In this document: piece after piece, positions 9,078-17,400 of the stretch
Layout: each line of letters begins with the position of its first letter
How positions within the stretch are numbered: position 1 is the stretch's first letter
Assembly: GCA_041905525.1 (NCBI GenBank)
Contig: JAYRKY010000007.1
Coordinates: forward strand, 1 to 64,000
From: SHVO01 sp041905525
Lineage (GTDB): Bacteria; Pseudomonadota; Alphaproteobacteria; Rhodospirillales; Rhodospirillaceae
Length of the DNA stretch: 64,000 nucleotides
Direction of reading: 5' to 3'
The notes under the pieces: model-generated
The model's database searches: none
Told to the model about the DNA's origin: nothing
The model's input: the letters and a program-made list of their open reading frames with translations, nothing else
Position numbers and translations under genes: made by a program

Positions 9078-9938
9078 CTATTCCCGCGACCAGGCGAGAA
9101 GCTTCGGCGCGAGCGCGCCGTCGCCGATCTCGGCGGCGAGATGCCGCGCCGGCGCGCTGAGCAGGATCGTCACGCCGACCCCGTGACCGGGCGCATGGCC
9201 CGGCCCGTGGCTGACGATGCCGATGGAGAGAAAGCCAGGGCGGTAGAAGCGCGTGACCGCGCTGTCGATGTCGGTGAAGGCCACCAGATCGCCGAAGCAC
9301 AAGCCCTGCCACAACGCATCGTCGGTGATCTCAAGGTCGCCGACCCAACTGTCCTGACCCAGGCCCGAGCCCGCGACTTCCGGCGGGATGACGGCGCGCA
9401 CCGCGCAGGTGAGACGCCCAGGCGCTTCGGTGAGCGGCAAGGCCTCGGCAAGACGCGGCGAGATGTTGGAAAGCGTGACGTGCGGGTGATCGAGGAACGC
9501 GAGCCCGCGCCCGACGGCTTCGACAGCGATGCGGTCCTCGCAGTTGAGGCCGCGCGCGATATCGTCCGGAACCTCGACACCCACAAGCTGCGGCGCCCAG
9601 AAGCCGGGCGCGAGCCCGCCGCGCTTGCCGGCGATGACACCGATGGTGCGGCCGCCCGCATCCCTCACACGATTGCCGATGCAGCCGAGAAGATGCAGCG
9701 CGCCGGGTTGCGCGGGCGTGCATTGCGCATCCTCGATGCTGGCGCCGGGCATGAGGTGGTCGGCGACCCAGCGCGCGGCAGGATCGCCGGCGTGCACACC
9801 GAGCGCGATGCCGCCGGTGCCCGGCAAGGGGCGCGGACGGCCGTCGGCGTCCACGTTCATGGCTTCGGGATGGAAACGCGCGGGCGCAATGCGTCCGGAG
9901 ACGATGGTCGCGACCAGATCGGCGGCGTTGGTTCTCAT
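9078..9938 (-). CDS. DUF4438-like protein, second tandem copy
   Basis: A 286-residue protein that is the last gene of the leftward ABC-transporter operon. The ATG at 9938 lies 2 bases after the stop of the preceding paralogue and 7 bases after GGGGGAGGG. It shares with that neighbour the whole layout: (R/A)TN(A/S)A(D/N)LV start, LPGTGGIALGVHAGDPAARWVADH, IGNRVRDAGGRTIGVIAGKRGG, GDRIAVEA-like strand, FGDLVAFTDIDSAVTRFYRPGFLSIGIVSHG and HGVGVTILLSAP. I recognise this as DUF4438, a family of unknown function. No signal peptide is present, so it should be cytoplasmic. Polar residues conserved between the copies (HGPGHAPGHG, DID) may form an active site. Confidence 0.75.
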   Translation of the reverse strand: MRTNAADLVATIVSGRIAPARFHPEAMNVDADGRPRPLPGTGGIALGVHAGDPAARWVADHLMPGASIEDAQCTPAQPGALHLLGCIGNRVRDAGGRTIGVIAGKRGGLAPGFWAPQLVGVEVPDDIARGLNCEDRIAVEAVGRGLAFLDHPHVTLSNISPRLAEALPLTEAPGRLTCAVRAVIPPEVAGSGLGQDSWVGDLEITDDALWQGLCFGDLVAFTDIDSAVTRFYRPGFLSIGIVSHGPGHAPGHGVGVTILLSAPARHLAAEIGDGALAPKLLAWSRE

Positions 9939-9940
9939 GA

Positions 9941-10783
9941 TCAGGCCCTCCCCCACGGCATGGGCAACAGCCCGGCGAGGTTGGCCGCGCCGCCGGTCTC
10001 GAACACAAAACGATCCGCAGGCGCCGTGAGCAGCGTCATGAGACCGAGGCCGTGGCCTCCGGCGGTGGCGGTTCCGTGCGAGACGATGCCGACCATCGCC
10101 CAGCCTTTGCGATGCTGACGGCCGTAGCGGTGGTCCTGATCCATCACCGCGACGAGATCGCCGAAGCGGAGGCCCTTCGCCATCTCAGCGACGGGCGCGC
10201 TGGACGTGTGCAGGTCCATGTTAAACATGGCCGCCGGCATGCCGATGCCCGCCGCCGCGGCGATGGAGGGCAGCACCGCCGCGACGGACACTTTGAGGCG
10301 CCCGGCGACGGGTTTCGCCATGGCCTCATAAAACGCGGGGCTGCAGGACTGGAAGGTGACGTCGGGAAATTCAGGGTCGGCGAGACCTATGCCCTGGGCG
10401 TCGATCGCGATAGCGTCGCCGGGCGTCAGGCGCACGAGCACATCGGGCGCGAACATGGCGAGGACCGCGCCGTGCTTGCCGGTGACGATCCCATGCGCGC
10501 CGCCGGCCGGGCCGCCAAGGACTTCCACCGGGTTGCCGACACAGGAGAGCGCGCGGATCGCGTGGTAAGCTTGTGGGTCACTGTGACCCAAGGACACGCC
10601 GGGCTCGACGTGATCGCCGACCCAGCGCCCCGCGACATCGCCGAGCGCGATGCCGGTGACGATGCCGCCTTGCCCCGGAAGCGTGGCGAACACACCGTCG
10701 GTGCGCACGAACTGGTTGGCCGATGTCGGCTGAATGATCGCCTTGAGGCGGGTGGTGACGAGGTTTGCGCTGTTAGTAGCCAC
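9941..10783 (-). CDS. DUF4438-like protein, first tandem copy
   Basis: A 280-residue protein. The GTG at 10783 overlaps the end of the dehydrogenase gene by 11 bases, and its VATNSANLV start aligns with RTNAADLV of the downstream paralogue, which supports this choice over longer frames. Shared blocks are LPGQGGIVTGIALGDVAGRWVGDH, VGNPVEVLGGPAGGAHGIVTGKHG, FGDLVAVMDQDHRYGRQHRKGW and VGIVSHGTATAGGHGLGLMTLL. The two copies are clearly related but far from identical, so they may form a heteromer or act on related substrates. Function of DUF4438 is unknown; the operon suggests a catabolic step after import. Confidence 0.75.
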   Translation of the reverse strand: MATNSANLVTTRLKAIIQPTSANQFVRTDGVFATLPGQGGIVTGIALGDVAGRWVGDHVEPGVSLGHSDPQAYHAIRALSCVGNPVEVLGGPAGGAHGIVTGKHGAVLAMFAPDVLVRLTPGDAIAIDAQGIGLADPEFPDVTFQSCSPAFYEAMAKPVAGRLKVSVAAVLPSIAAAAGIGMPAAMFNMDLHTSSAPVAEMAKGLRFGDLVAVMDQDHRYGRQHRKGWAMVGIVSHGTATAGGHGLGLMTLLTAPADRFVFETGGAANLAGLLPMPWGRA

Positions 10784-11804
10784 GGGACGGCTCGAATTTA
10801 TTGCGGAGGGGACGGCCCGCCAGGAAGCGATCGAGGTTATCGAGGAAGATGTCGACGATGCGGCCGTTCTCGGCGGCGACCGTACTGGCGGAATGGGGCG
10901 AGATGATCGTGTTGGGCAGCTCCCACAAGGGACTCTCCTTCGGCAAGGGCTCGACCGTGAAGGCGTCGAGGGCGGCGCCGGAGATCTTGCCCGACGCCAA
11001 GGCGGCCGCGAGCGCGGTCTCGTTGATGACGGCGCCACGCGCCACGTTGACCACCACGGCGCCGGGTTTCAGGGCGTCGATTTCCGGAGTGTCGATCATG
11101 AGGCGCGTTTCATCGGTGAGCGGGCACGCGAGAATCAAGGCGTCCACCTCGGGCAGCGCGGCGCGCAGTTCGGCTTTGGTGATCACCCGGCTGACACCTT
11201 CGGGCGCGGGGCCGCCGGTGCGACGCAAGCCCCACACATCCATGCCGAATAACGCAGCATCGCGGGCAATGGCGCGTCCGACTTCGCCGAGGCCGATGAC
11301 CAAGGCGCGCGCGCCGGCAAGGCCGCGGACGGTGTACCGCTCCCAATGTTTCGCCTGCTTGGTGCGGTTGAGGTAGGGCACGTCGCGGAAGAAGTGGAGC
11401 ATGCCGAGCATGGCGAATTCCGCGAGCGGACGGGCATGCACGCCGGCGGCGGTGGTGAAGACGATGCCGCTTTGGTCGAGCTTGGTGGCTTTCAGGAACT
11501 CGCCGATGCCCGAGCTGGTGGCTTGCACCCATCGCAGCTTCGGCGCGTTGCGGGGCATATTCGCCGGGTCGAGCAGATCGAAATCGAACAGGATGTCGGC
11601 GTTCGCGAGCAACGTTCCCCAGCGCTCCCGCATTTCCGGCGTGATGGTGCGCGCGGCGCCCTTGTGATCGGCGACATAGCGGGGCTTCGGAAGCAGGTCC
11701 GCCTCGTGCACCACCTCGACACGGCCGCCGCCCTCGCGCCGGATGCGGGCGACATGCTCGTCCTCGAGCGGCGATGAGATCAGGATGATGGGTTTTGTCG
11801 TCAT
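10773..11804 (-). CDS. D-2-hydroxyacid dehydrogenase (NAD-dependent)
   Basis: A 343-residue enzyme of the D-isomer-specific 2-hydroxyacid dehydrogenase family, which interconverts 2-hydroxy and 2-keto acids. The NAD-binding motif is LVIGLGEVGRAIA near residue 170. The catalytic trio is visible as Arg in NVARGAVIN, Glu in VEPLPKESPLW and His in TIISPHSAS. Length fits the glyoxylate/hydroxypyruvate reductase-like branch. It sits in the ABC-transporter operon between the ATP-binding subunits and the DUF4438 pair, so it probably acts on a 2-hydroxy or 2-keto acid derived from the imported compound. Confidence 0.9.
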   Translation of the reverse strand: MTTKPIILISSPLEDEHVARIRREGGGRVEVVHEADLLPKPRYVADHKGAARTITPEMRERWGTLLANADILFDFDLLDPANMPRNAPKLRWVQATSSGIGEFLKATKLDQSGIVFTTAAGVHARPLAEFAMLGMLHFFRDVPYLNRTKQAKHWERYTVRGLAGARALVIGLGEVGRAIARDAALFGMDVWGLRRTGGPAPEGVSRVITKAELRAALPEVDALILACPLTDETRLMIDTPEIDALKPGAVVVNVARGAVINETALAAALASGKISGAALDAFTVEPLPKESPLWELPNTIISPHSASTVAAENGRIVDIFLDNLDRFLAGRPLRNKFEPSRGY

Positions 11805-11822
11805 GATCGTACTCTTTCAGAT

Positions 11823-12620
11823 CTAGGCACTTGCAAGCCTGGGCACCGCCGCGAGCAGAGCGCGCGTGTAGTCGTGCGCCGCGTCGGCGATGGAGCGCTC
11901 GGCGGGAATGGTCTCGACAATCTCGCCGCCGAACATGACCAGCACACGCGGGGCGATGAAGTCGATGAGTTGAAGGTCGTGGCCGATGAAGATCACCGAG
12001 AGGCCGAGGCGGTCCTTGAGATCGAGGATGAGATTGACGATCTGCGCCTGGACTGAGACGTCGAGGGAACTTACGGGCTCGTCGGCGATGAGGATGTCCG
12101 GTTCGGCGGCAAGCGCGCGGGCGATGCAGATGCGCTGACGCTGTCCGCCGGAGAAGGACTTCGGGTAAGCGGAGGCAACGGCGGCGGGCAGACCCACTTG
12201 ACCCAGAAGACGCGCAACGCGCCCGGGGACCTCGGCGCGGGAGGCGAGCCCGTGGACCAACATCACCTCGCCCAGCGCGTCACCGATGGTGGAGGTGGGA
12301 TTGAGCGACGCATAGGGATCCTGGAAGACGGTTTGGATGCCGCGGCGGCGCTTGCGAAGCTCGCGCTCCGACAGGACCGCGAGGTCTTCACCCTTGAAGA
12401 CGATGCGGCCGCTGTCGGGCCGCTCCAACAGGGCGACGCAGCGCGCAAGCGTGGTCTTACCCGAACCGCTTTCCCCGACGACGCCGAGAATCTCGCCCTT
12501 GCCGAGCGTGAACCCGGCGTTGACGAGCGCGGGGCGCGGCTTTTCCGCCGGGCGGAAGAAACCGCCGCGCGGCGCATAGGTTTTCGACAGCCCTTCGACG
12601 TGAAGCAGCGGTTCAGGCAT
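11823..12620 (-). CDS. peptide/opine-type ABC importer, ATP-binding subunit (DppF-like)
   Basis: A 265-residue ATPase starting at an ATG that overlaps the previous ATPase gene by 8 bases. Walker A is GESGSGKT, the signature is SFSGGQRQR and Walker B is ILIADEPVSSLDVSV. The Q-loop reads VFQDPYASLNP, characteristic of the oligopeptide/dipeptide (OppF/DppF) group. The C-terminus is short and lacks most of the usual oligopeptide-binding tail. It is expected to pair with the next ATPase to power the two permeases of this operon at the inner membrane. Confidence 0.9.
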   Translation of the reverse strand: MPEPLLHVEGLSKTYAPRGGFFRPAEKPRPALVNAGFTLGKGEILGVVGESGSGKTTLARCVALLERPDSGRIVFKGEDLAVLSERELRKRRRGIQTVFQDPYASLNPTSTIGDALGEVMLVHGLASRAEVPGRVARLLGQVGLPAAVASAYPKSFSGGQRQRICIARALAAEPDILIADEPVSSLDVSVQAQIVNLILDLKDRLGLSVIFIGHDLQLIDFIAPRVLVMFGGEIVETIPAERSIADAAHDYTRALLAAVPRLASA

Positions 12621-13611
12621 GACGCGCCTCCGGGCCGAAGACCGCGAGCGCCGGAACGTCGGGCGCGCGCAGGCAGCGCACGCTGTGATCGGGCGCGACG
12701 GCCGTAAGGGGCACCGGCGCCGACCGGCAGGGATCGGCCACCATCGGGCAGCGCTGCGCGAAGCGGCACATGGTGATGCGCTCGGCCGGCGGCGGCGGCG
12801 CGCCGGGGATGGAGACAAGGCGCGCGAGGGTTTTGTCGCGCCGGGTGCTGGCGAGCAAGCCGGCGGTGTAGGGCATGCGGGTGCCACGGAGGACCGCCCC
12901 GGCGGGTCCCTCCTCCACGATCTGGCCCGCATACATGACGGCGATGCGGCTGCAGACCGAAGCGACCACGGCGAGGTCGTGCGAGACGAGCAAGAGGCCC
13001 ATGCCTTCCTCGCGCCGCAACTGGTCGAGCAGTTCGAGGATGTTCTTCTGCACAATCACGTCGAGCGCCGTGGTGGGTTCGTCGGCGACGAGAATGCGCG
13101 GCTTTGCCGCGAGCGCCATGGCGATCATGATTCGCTGGCGCATGCCGCCGGAGAATTCGTGCGGAAAACTCGTCGCGCGGTTTTTGGCGTCGCGGATGCC
13201 GACCCGGTCCATAAGAGCAACGGCGCGCGCGAGAGCATCCGCCTCGGAGGCGCCCTCGTGGGATTGGATCACCTGAGCGATGGCGTGCCCGACCCGCAGC
13301 ACAGGGTTCAGCGACGACATGGGGTCCTGGAAGACCATGGCGATCCCCGCGCCGCGCACCCGGCGGAGATCCGCGGGCGACATATCGAGGATGGAACGGC
13401 CATCGAGGCGCACATGACCGCCGACGACCGCGCCTTTGGGGATCAATCCCAGCGCGGCGCGCGAGGTGAGGCTTTTGCCGGAGCCACTTTCACCGACGAG
13501 GCCGACCGCCTCGCCGGGCGCGACCGACAAGGAGACCCCACCGACCACCAGCTTGCGTCCACCGTCGAAGGCGATGGTGAGCGCGTCGAACTGCAGACCG
13601 GCGTCAGCCAT
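12613..13611 (-). CDS. peptide/opine-type ABC importer, ATP-binding subunit (DppD-like)
   Basis: A 332-residue ATPase with Walker A GESGSGKS, Q-loop VFQDPMSSLNP, signature FSGGMRQR and Walker B ILVADEPTTALDV. The C-terminal oligo/dipeptide extension is complete, with the cysteine pattern CRFAQRCPMVADPC...VRC. In characterised DppD/OppD relatives these cysteines can hold an iron-sulfur cluster. It overlaps the DppC-like gene upstream by 8 bases and the DppF-like gene downstream by 8 bases, so translation is probably coupled. Confidence 0.92.
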   Translation of the reverse strand: MADAGLQFDALTIAFDGGRKLVVGGVSLSVAPGEAVGLVGESGSGKSLTSRAALGLIPKGAVVGGHVRLDGRSILDMSPADLRRVRGAGIAMVFQDPMSSLNPVLRVGHAIAQVIQSHEGASEADALARAVALMDRVGIRDAKNRATSFPHEFSGGMRQRIMIAMALAAKPRILVADEPTTALDVIVQKNILELLDQLRREEGMGLLLVSHDLAVVASVCSRIAVMYAGQIVEEGPAGAVLRGTRMPYTAGLLASTRRDKTLARLVSIPGAPPPPAERITMCRFAQRCPMVADPCRSAPVPLTAVAPDHSVRCLRAPDVPALAVFGPEARHA

Positions 13612-14458
13612 CGAGGCGCCTCACGCGGTCGGCGAGCCCGTCGCCGATCAGGCAGACAACGAGGCTGACTATGACGATGGCAAGGCCGGGCCCGACAACG
13701 ACCCAGGGCGCGGAGAGCATCATGGAGCGGCTCTCGGCGATCATCAGCCCCCACTCGGGCGTCGGCGGTTGCGCACCGAGGCCGAAGAAGCTGAGGGTGG
13801 CGCCGACCTGAACGTCGAGGGCGAAGTCGCTCATGGCGAACACCAGCGCCGGGGCGATGGCGTTCGGCAGGATGTGCCTGAACATGATGCGCAGATGGCC
13901 GTAACCGAGATTGCGGGCGGCGAGCACATACTCGCGCTTTTTGAGGGCGATGGTCTCGGCGCGAATGATACGCGTGTAAAGCACCCAACTGACGACCGTA
14001 AGCGCGATATAGAGGTTGATCAGGCCGGGCCCCAGCATCGCGACGATGGCGATGACCAGGACGAGGAACGGAAAGGCGATGATCACATCCACCACCCGGC
14101 CGATGACGGCGTCGACCCAGCCGCCGAAATAGCCGGCGAAAAGACCGATCACGGTGCCGATAACAAGTGGGAGGACCACGCCGATGGCGCCGATCTGGAG
14201 ATCGACGCGAGCGGCGTAGATGACGCGTGTGAAGACATCGCGCCCAAGATGGTCGGTGCCCATGAAATGTGCGAACGACGGCGCTTGCAGCGCCTTGGAA
14301 AGATCGATCGCGACGGGATCGTAGACCGTGACCAGGGGCGCGAACAGCGCCGCAAGCAGGATGATGACGAAGCCCGCAACGCCGATGCGCAGCGAGAGAC
14401 CGGCGGTGCGCCAGGCGCGCGGCGAAGCGGGGGGAGATGACAACGCGGTATCGCTCAT
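13604..14458 (-). CDS. peptide/opine-type ABC importer, permease (DppC-like)
   Basis: A 284-residue inner-membrane permease. The N-terminus carries a first helix and the DppC-type segment HFMGTDHLGRDVFTRVIYAARVDL. The cytoplasmic coupling loop is EYVLAARNLGYGHLRIMFRHILPN, the EAA motif that contacts the ATPase. The characteristic end ATLSFFGLGAQPPTPEWGLMI is present. It overlaps the DppB-like gene by 4 bases and the DppD-like gene by 8, completing a two-permease importer. Confidence 0.92.
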   Translation of the reverse strand: MSDTALSSPPASPRAWRTAGLSLRIGVAGFVIILLAALFAPLVTVYDPVAIDLSKALQAPSFAHFMGTDHLGRDVFTRVIYAARVDLQIGAIGVVLPLVIGTVIGLFAGYFGGWVDAVIGRVVDVIIAFPFLVLVIAIVAMLGPGLINLYIALTVVSWVLYTRIIRAETIALKKREYVLAARNLGYGHLRIMFRHILPNAIAPALVFAMSDFALDVQVGATLSFFGLGAQPPTPEWGLMIAESRSMMLSAPWVVVGPGLAIVIVSLVVCLIGDGLADRVRRLDG

Positions 14459-15393
14459 CGGTGCAGCGCCATGCGCGGGTCGAGAAGACTGTAGAGAAGA
14501 TCGCCGACCAGATTGGCCGTGACGACCAGGAGCGCGAAGATCAGAGTCGCAAGCTGGATGACGGCATAGTCGCGGGTGGCGATGGAGCCGATCAGGAGCG
14601 AACCGACCCCGGCCAGCGAGAAGATCCGCTCGACGATCACGGTGCCGCCGATGAGGTAGCCGAGATTGATGGTCACGACCGTGATCACGGGACGTAAGCT
14701 ATTGCGCAGGATGTAGCTGCCATTGACGTAGGACGGCTTCAGCCCCATGGCGCGACCGGTGGTGACATAGTCCGAGGCCAGCACCTCGATGATGCTGCTG
14801 CGCAAGGTGCGCACAAGAATGGGCGAGATGGAGATGGCCAGCGTGAGAGCGGGCAGCGTGAGGTGTACCAGCGTGTCCCATCCGCCGCTCCCCTGCCCCG
14901 TGATCGGAAGCAGTTGGAGACGCACGCCGAGCAGATAGGCAAGGATGATGCCCGACCAGAACACCGGCATGCCGAGGCCGATGGTGAACAAGATGCGCAA
15001 AGCATGATCGGGAACCTGGTTCTGGCGCACCGCCGACCAGAAGGCACAGGGCACCGCGATGGCGACGGCGATGGCGATGGCGTAGCCCATCAACAGGAGC
15101 GTGACCGGCAAGCGCTCCATGGTCACCAGCCACACGTCCTGCTGATAGAAGAAGGAAATGCCGAAGTCGCCCTTGAGGGCGTTGGTGAGGAAGTTGAGGT
15201 ACTGCTGCCAGAGCGGCAGGTCGAGGCCGAGCTGATCGCGCACGCGGGCGATGAGCTGCGGCGTGGCGCGGCTGCCGAGGGCGGCGACCGCGGGGTCGCC
15301 CGGGATGAGCCGGACGAGGCAGAAGACAACGATGCTGATGCCGAAGAGAACCGGGATCGCCTGAAGTATGCGAAGGACGGTGTACCGGATCAT
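14455..15393 (-). CDS. peptide/opine-type ABC importer, permease (DppB-like)
   Basis: A 312-residue permease. The ATG at 15393 overlaps the upstream dehydrogenase stop as ATGA. The N-terminus MIRYTVLRILQAIPVLFGISIVVF and the following LIPGDPAVAALG are hallmarks of DppB/NikB-type subunits. The EAA coupling loop is seen as DYVTTGRAMGLKPSYVNGSYILRNS, and the C-terminus has the usual VVTANLVGDLLYSLLDPRM. It forms the transmembrane channel together with the DppC-like protein. Confidence 0.92.
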   Translation of the reverse strand: MIRYTVLRILQAIPVLFGISIVVFCLVRLIPGDPAVAALGSRATPQLIARVRDQLGLDLPLWQQYLNFLTNALKGDFGISFFYQQDVWLVTMERLPVTLLLMGYAIAIAVAIAVPCAFWSAVRQNQVPDHALRILFTIGLGMPVFWSGIILAYLLGVRLQLLPITGQGSGGWDTLVHLTLPALTLAISISPILVRTLRSSIIEVLASDYVTTGRAMGLKPSYVNGSYILRNSLRPVITVVTINLGYLIGGTVIVERIFSLAGVGSLLIGSIATRDYAVIQLATLIFALLVVTANLVGDLLYSLLDPRMALHR

Positions 15394-16172
15394 GCGGCGC
15401 CGACACCCCCGTCGATGGTGAGCGCGCTGCCGGTGACAAAGCGGGCTTCGTCGGCGGCGAGATAAGCGATGGCGGCCGCGACATCCTCGGGATTGCCGAT
15501 GTAGTGCACCGGCGGACGCTGAGAAACACGGCGGTAGGCCTCGGCGCGATCCGGTTCCAGATCGAAGCGGCGCTCCAGCATCGAAGTGTGAATGATACCG
15601 GGGCAGACGCAGTTCACACGGATTTTGCGGGTGGCAAAATCGAGCGCCATGCTGCGGGTGAGCGAAACGAGACCGGCTTTGGAGGCGCAGTACGCCGCAA
15701 GTCGCGGCGAGGACACCTGGCCCATGAGCGAGGCATTGTGCACGATGGACGCTCCGGCCGTGGCGGCGCGCGCCAGAAGCTGCGGCGTGAACAGGCGCGA
15801 GGTGAGATAGGGGCCGCGCAGATTGACGGCCATGATCTCGTCCCACACATCCGGCGTTGTCTCCTCGATCGAACCGAGTTTTTCGATGCCGGCGTTGTTG
15901 ACGAGGACGTCCACGCCCCCGAAGGCGCGTTCCACTTCGGCCGCCGCGGCCGCGATGCTGCTTTCGGAGCGGACGTCGCAGTGAAGGGCAAGTCCTTGCA
16001 CGGCGGGGCCACAGAGCGCGAGTGTCTCCCGCGCGCTGTCGAGGTTGATATCGAGAACGGCGACGCGCGCGCCCTCGGCGGCGAGGCGCAGGACGACGGC
16101 GCGGCCGATGCCTGAGCCGCCACCCGTGACGACACAATCCTTGCCGACAAAACGGCGCGCACCCGCGGTCAT
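15390..16172 (-). CDS. short-chain dehydrogenase/reductase (SDR)
   Basis: A 260-residue classical SDR. The ATG at 16172 overlaps the previous SDR gene as ATGA. Cofactor motif VVTGGGSGIGRA is near residue 15, with acidic LDIN after beta-strand 2, which favours NAD(H). NNAG is conserved. The catalytic motif is Ser in NASLMG followed by YCASK (Tyr and Lys four apart). The C-terminus FVTGSALTIDGGVGAA is typical of 3-oxoacyl-ACP-reductase-like or sugar-alcohol dehydrogenases. It belongs to the ABC operon and probably oxidises a hydroxyl on the imported compound. Confidence 0.9.
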   Translation of the reverse strand: MTAGARRFVGKDCVVTGGGSGIGRAVVLRLAAEGARVAVLDINLDSARETLALCGPAVQGLALHCDVRSESSIAAAAAEVERAFGGVDVLVNNAGIEKLGSIEETTPDVWDEIMAVNLRGPYLTSRLFTPQLLARAATAGASIVHNASLMGQVSSPRLAAYCASKAGLVSLTRSMALDFATRKIRVNCVCPGIIHTSMLERRFDLEPDRAEAYRRVSQRPPVHYIGNPEDVAAAIAYLAADEARFVTGSALTIDGGVGAA

Positions 16173-16996
16173 TTCAGGAGCGCTCCGAGGTCCACCGGCA
16201 AGGCAATGCCGGTGATGGCGCGCGCTTCCTCGGACGCGAGGAACAACGCCGCGTTGGCGATATCGACGGGTTCGCACCAGGGGATCGGGAGCGTATTCCA
16301 GTTGAGATAATGCTGCCGCGCCTCCTCCAAGGTCGTGCCGGGATGGCCGCCCAGACGGTCGAGATAGGCCTGGTTCATGACCATGTCGGTTTTGACCACG
16401 GTGGGATCAACGGAGTTCGCGCGAATGCCAAAGGGCGCCAGTTCCAGCGCGAAAGCGCGCATGACCCCGAGCACGCCGTGTTTGGCGGCCGTGTAATGGG
16501 CGAATTGTTTATTGGCGCGGTGACTGAGCACGGAGCCGACGAACACCATGGCCCCGGACTTTTTCTCGATCATCGCCGGGGCGGCGGCGCGCGCGGTTTT
16601 CCACACACCGGTGAGATTGACGTCGATCATGGTTTGCCACTGCTCGTCCGTCAGCTCCCAGGCTTTCGCCCAGGAGTCGATGCCCGCGGCAGCCACCATC
16701 ACATCGATCCGGCCCCAGGCGGACACGACATCCGCCATGGCCCGGTTGATCTGCTCGCTGTCGGTGACATCGGCGGTCAGAGCAAGCGCTTTGCGGCCCA
16801 GGGCTTCAACCTCGGCCTTCGCTTCGCCGAGCTGCGCACTACGGGCGCCGGCATAGGGAATGCCGGGCACATCACGGCCGATGTCGATGAGCGCGACATC
16901 GGCGCCCTCTTCGGCGAAACGGATCGCGGTTGCGCGGCCAATGCCGCGCGCGGCGCCGGTGATGACGGCGACCTTGTTCGAAAGACGACCGGTCAT
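16169..16996 (-). CDS. short-chain dehydrogenase/reductase (SDR)
   Basis: A 275-residue SDR with cofactor motif VITGAARGIGRATA, acidic LIDIG after strand 2, a serine in FVGSVLSH and the catalytic YTAAKHG. The insertion after strand 2 (PGIPYAGARSAQLGEAK) resembles mycofactocin-coupled SDRs, which carry an insertion near there. That resemblance is weak here, because no mycofactocin genes are seen in the window. It is the first of two adjacent SDRs in the operon and overlaps the NTF2-like gene by one base. The pair suggests successive oxidation steps. Confidence 0.88.
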   Translation of the reverse strand: MTGRLSNKVAVITGAARGIGRATAIRFAEEGADVALIDIGRDVPGIPYAGARSAQLGEAKAEVEALGRKALALTADVTDSEQINRAMADVVSAWGRIDVMVAAAGIDSWAKAWELTDEQWQTMIDVNLTGVWKTARAAAPAMIEKKSGAMVFVGSVLSHRANKQFAHYTAAKHGVLGVMRAFALELAPFGIRANSVDPTVVKTDMVMNQAYLDRLGGHPGTTLEEARQHYLNWNTLPIPWCEPVDIANAALFLASEEARAITGIALPVDLGALLK

Positions 16997-17385
16997 TAGC
17001 GGCGCGGGGGAAAGGGACGGAGATCGTAGGGCTCGACCATCTCGGACGTGTGCTTATGGTAGATCTTGCCTTCGTCGTTCACCCAGTAAACGTCGACGCC
17101 CCATTCGCGGTAGCGCTTGCCTTCCTTCTTGATGATGTAGCTGGCCTCGGTCTCGCTGACGATGATATCGCCGGTGGCGGCGCGGAACTTGCGGGTGATC
17201 TGATAGTCCTCGAGAGAATCAAACCACTCCTTGGGGTGCGCGTGCACCTGCTCGGGGGTAAGGACGCGGCTGCCGGCTATCGTGATGGCGTCCTCTGTAT
17301 AGAGGGCGCTGACACCCTCGGCATCGTAAGCGCGGTAGAGTCTCTCGACGTTCTTTACCCATGCCGCGGGATCGGCAACGGCCAT
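16996..17385 (-). CDS. SnoaL/NTF2-like protein
   Basis: A 129-residue protein with the cone-shaped NTF2-like pattern. An N-terminal helix (WVKNVERLYRAYDAEGVSALYTEDAI) is followed by beta-strands such as FRAATGDIIVSETEASYII and YREWGVDVYWVNDEGKIYHKHTSE. Members are small isomerases, hydratases or dehydratases, or merely ligand-binding proteins. There is no signal peptide. Its place between the substrate-binding protein and the SDR genes suggests an enzymatic role on the imported substrate or a pathway intermediate. Confidence 0.8.
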   Translation of the reverse strand: MAVADPAAWVKNVERLYRAYDAEGVSALYTEDAITIAGSRVLTPEQVHAHPKEWFDSLEDYQITRKFRAATGDIIVSETEASYIIKKEGKRYREWGVDVYWVNDEGKIYHKHTSEMVEPYDLRPFPPRR

Positions 17386-17400
17386 AGCGCACTCCTTTGG

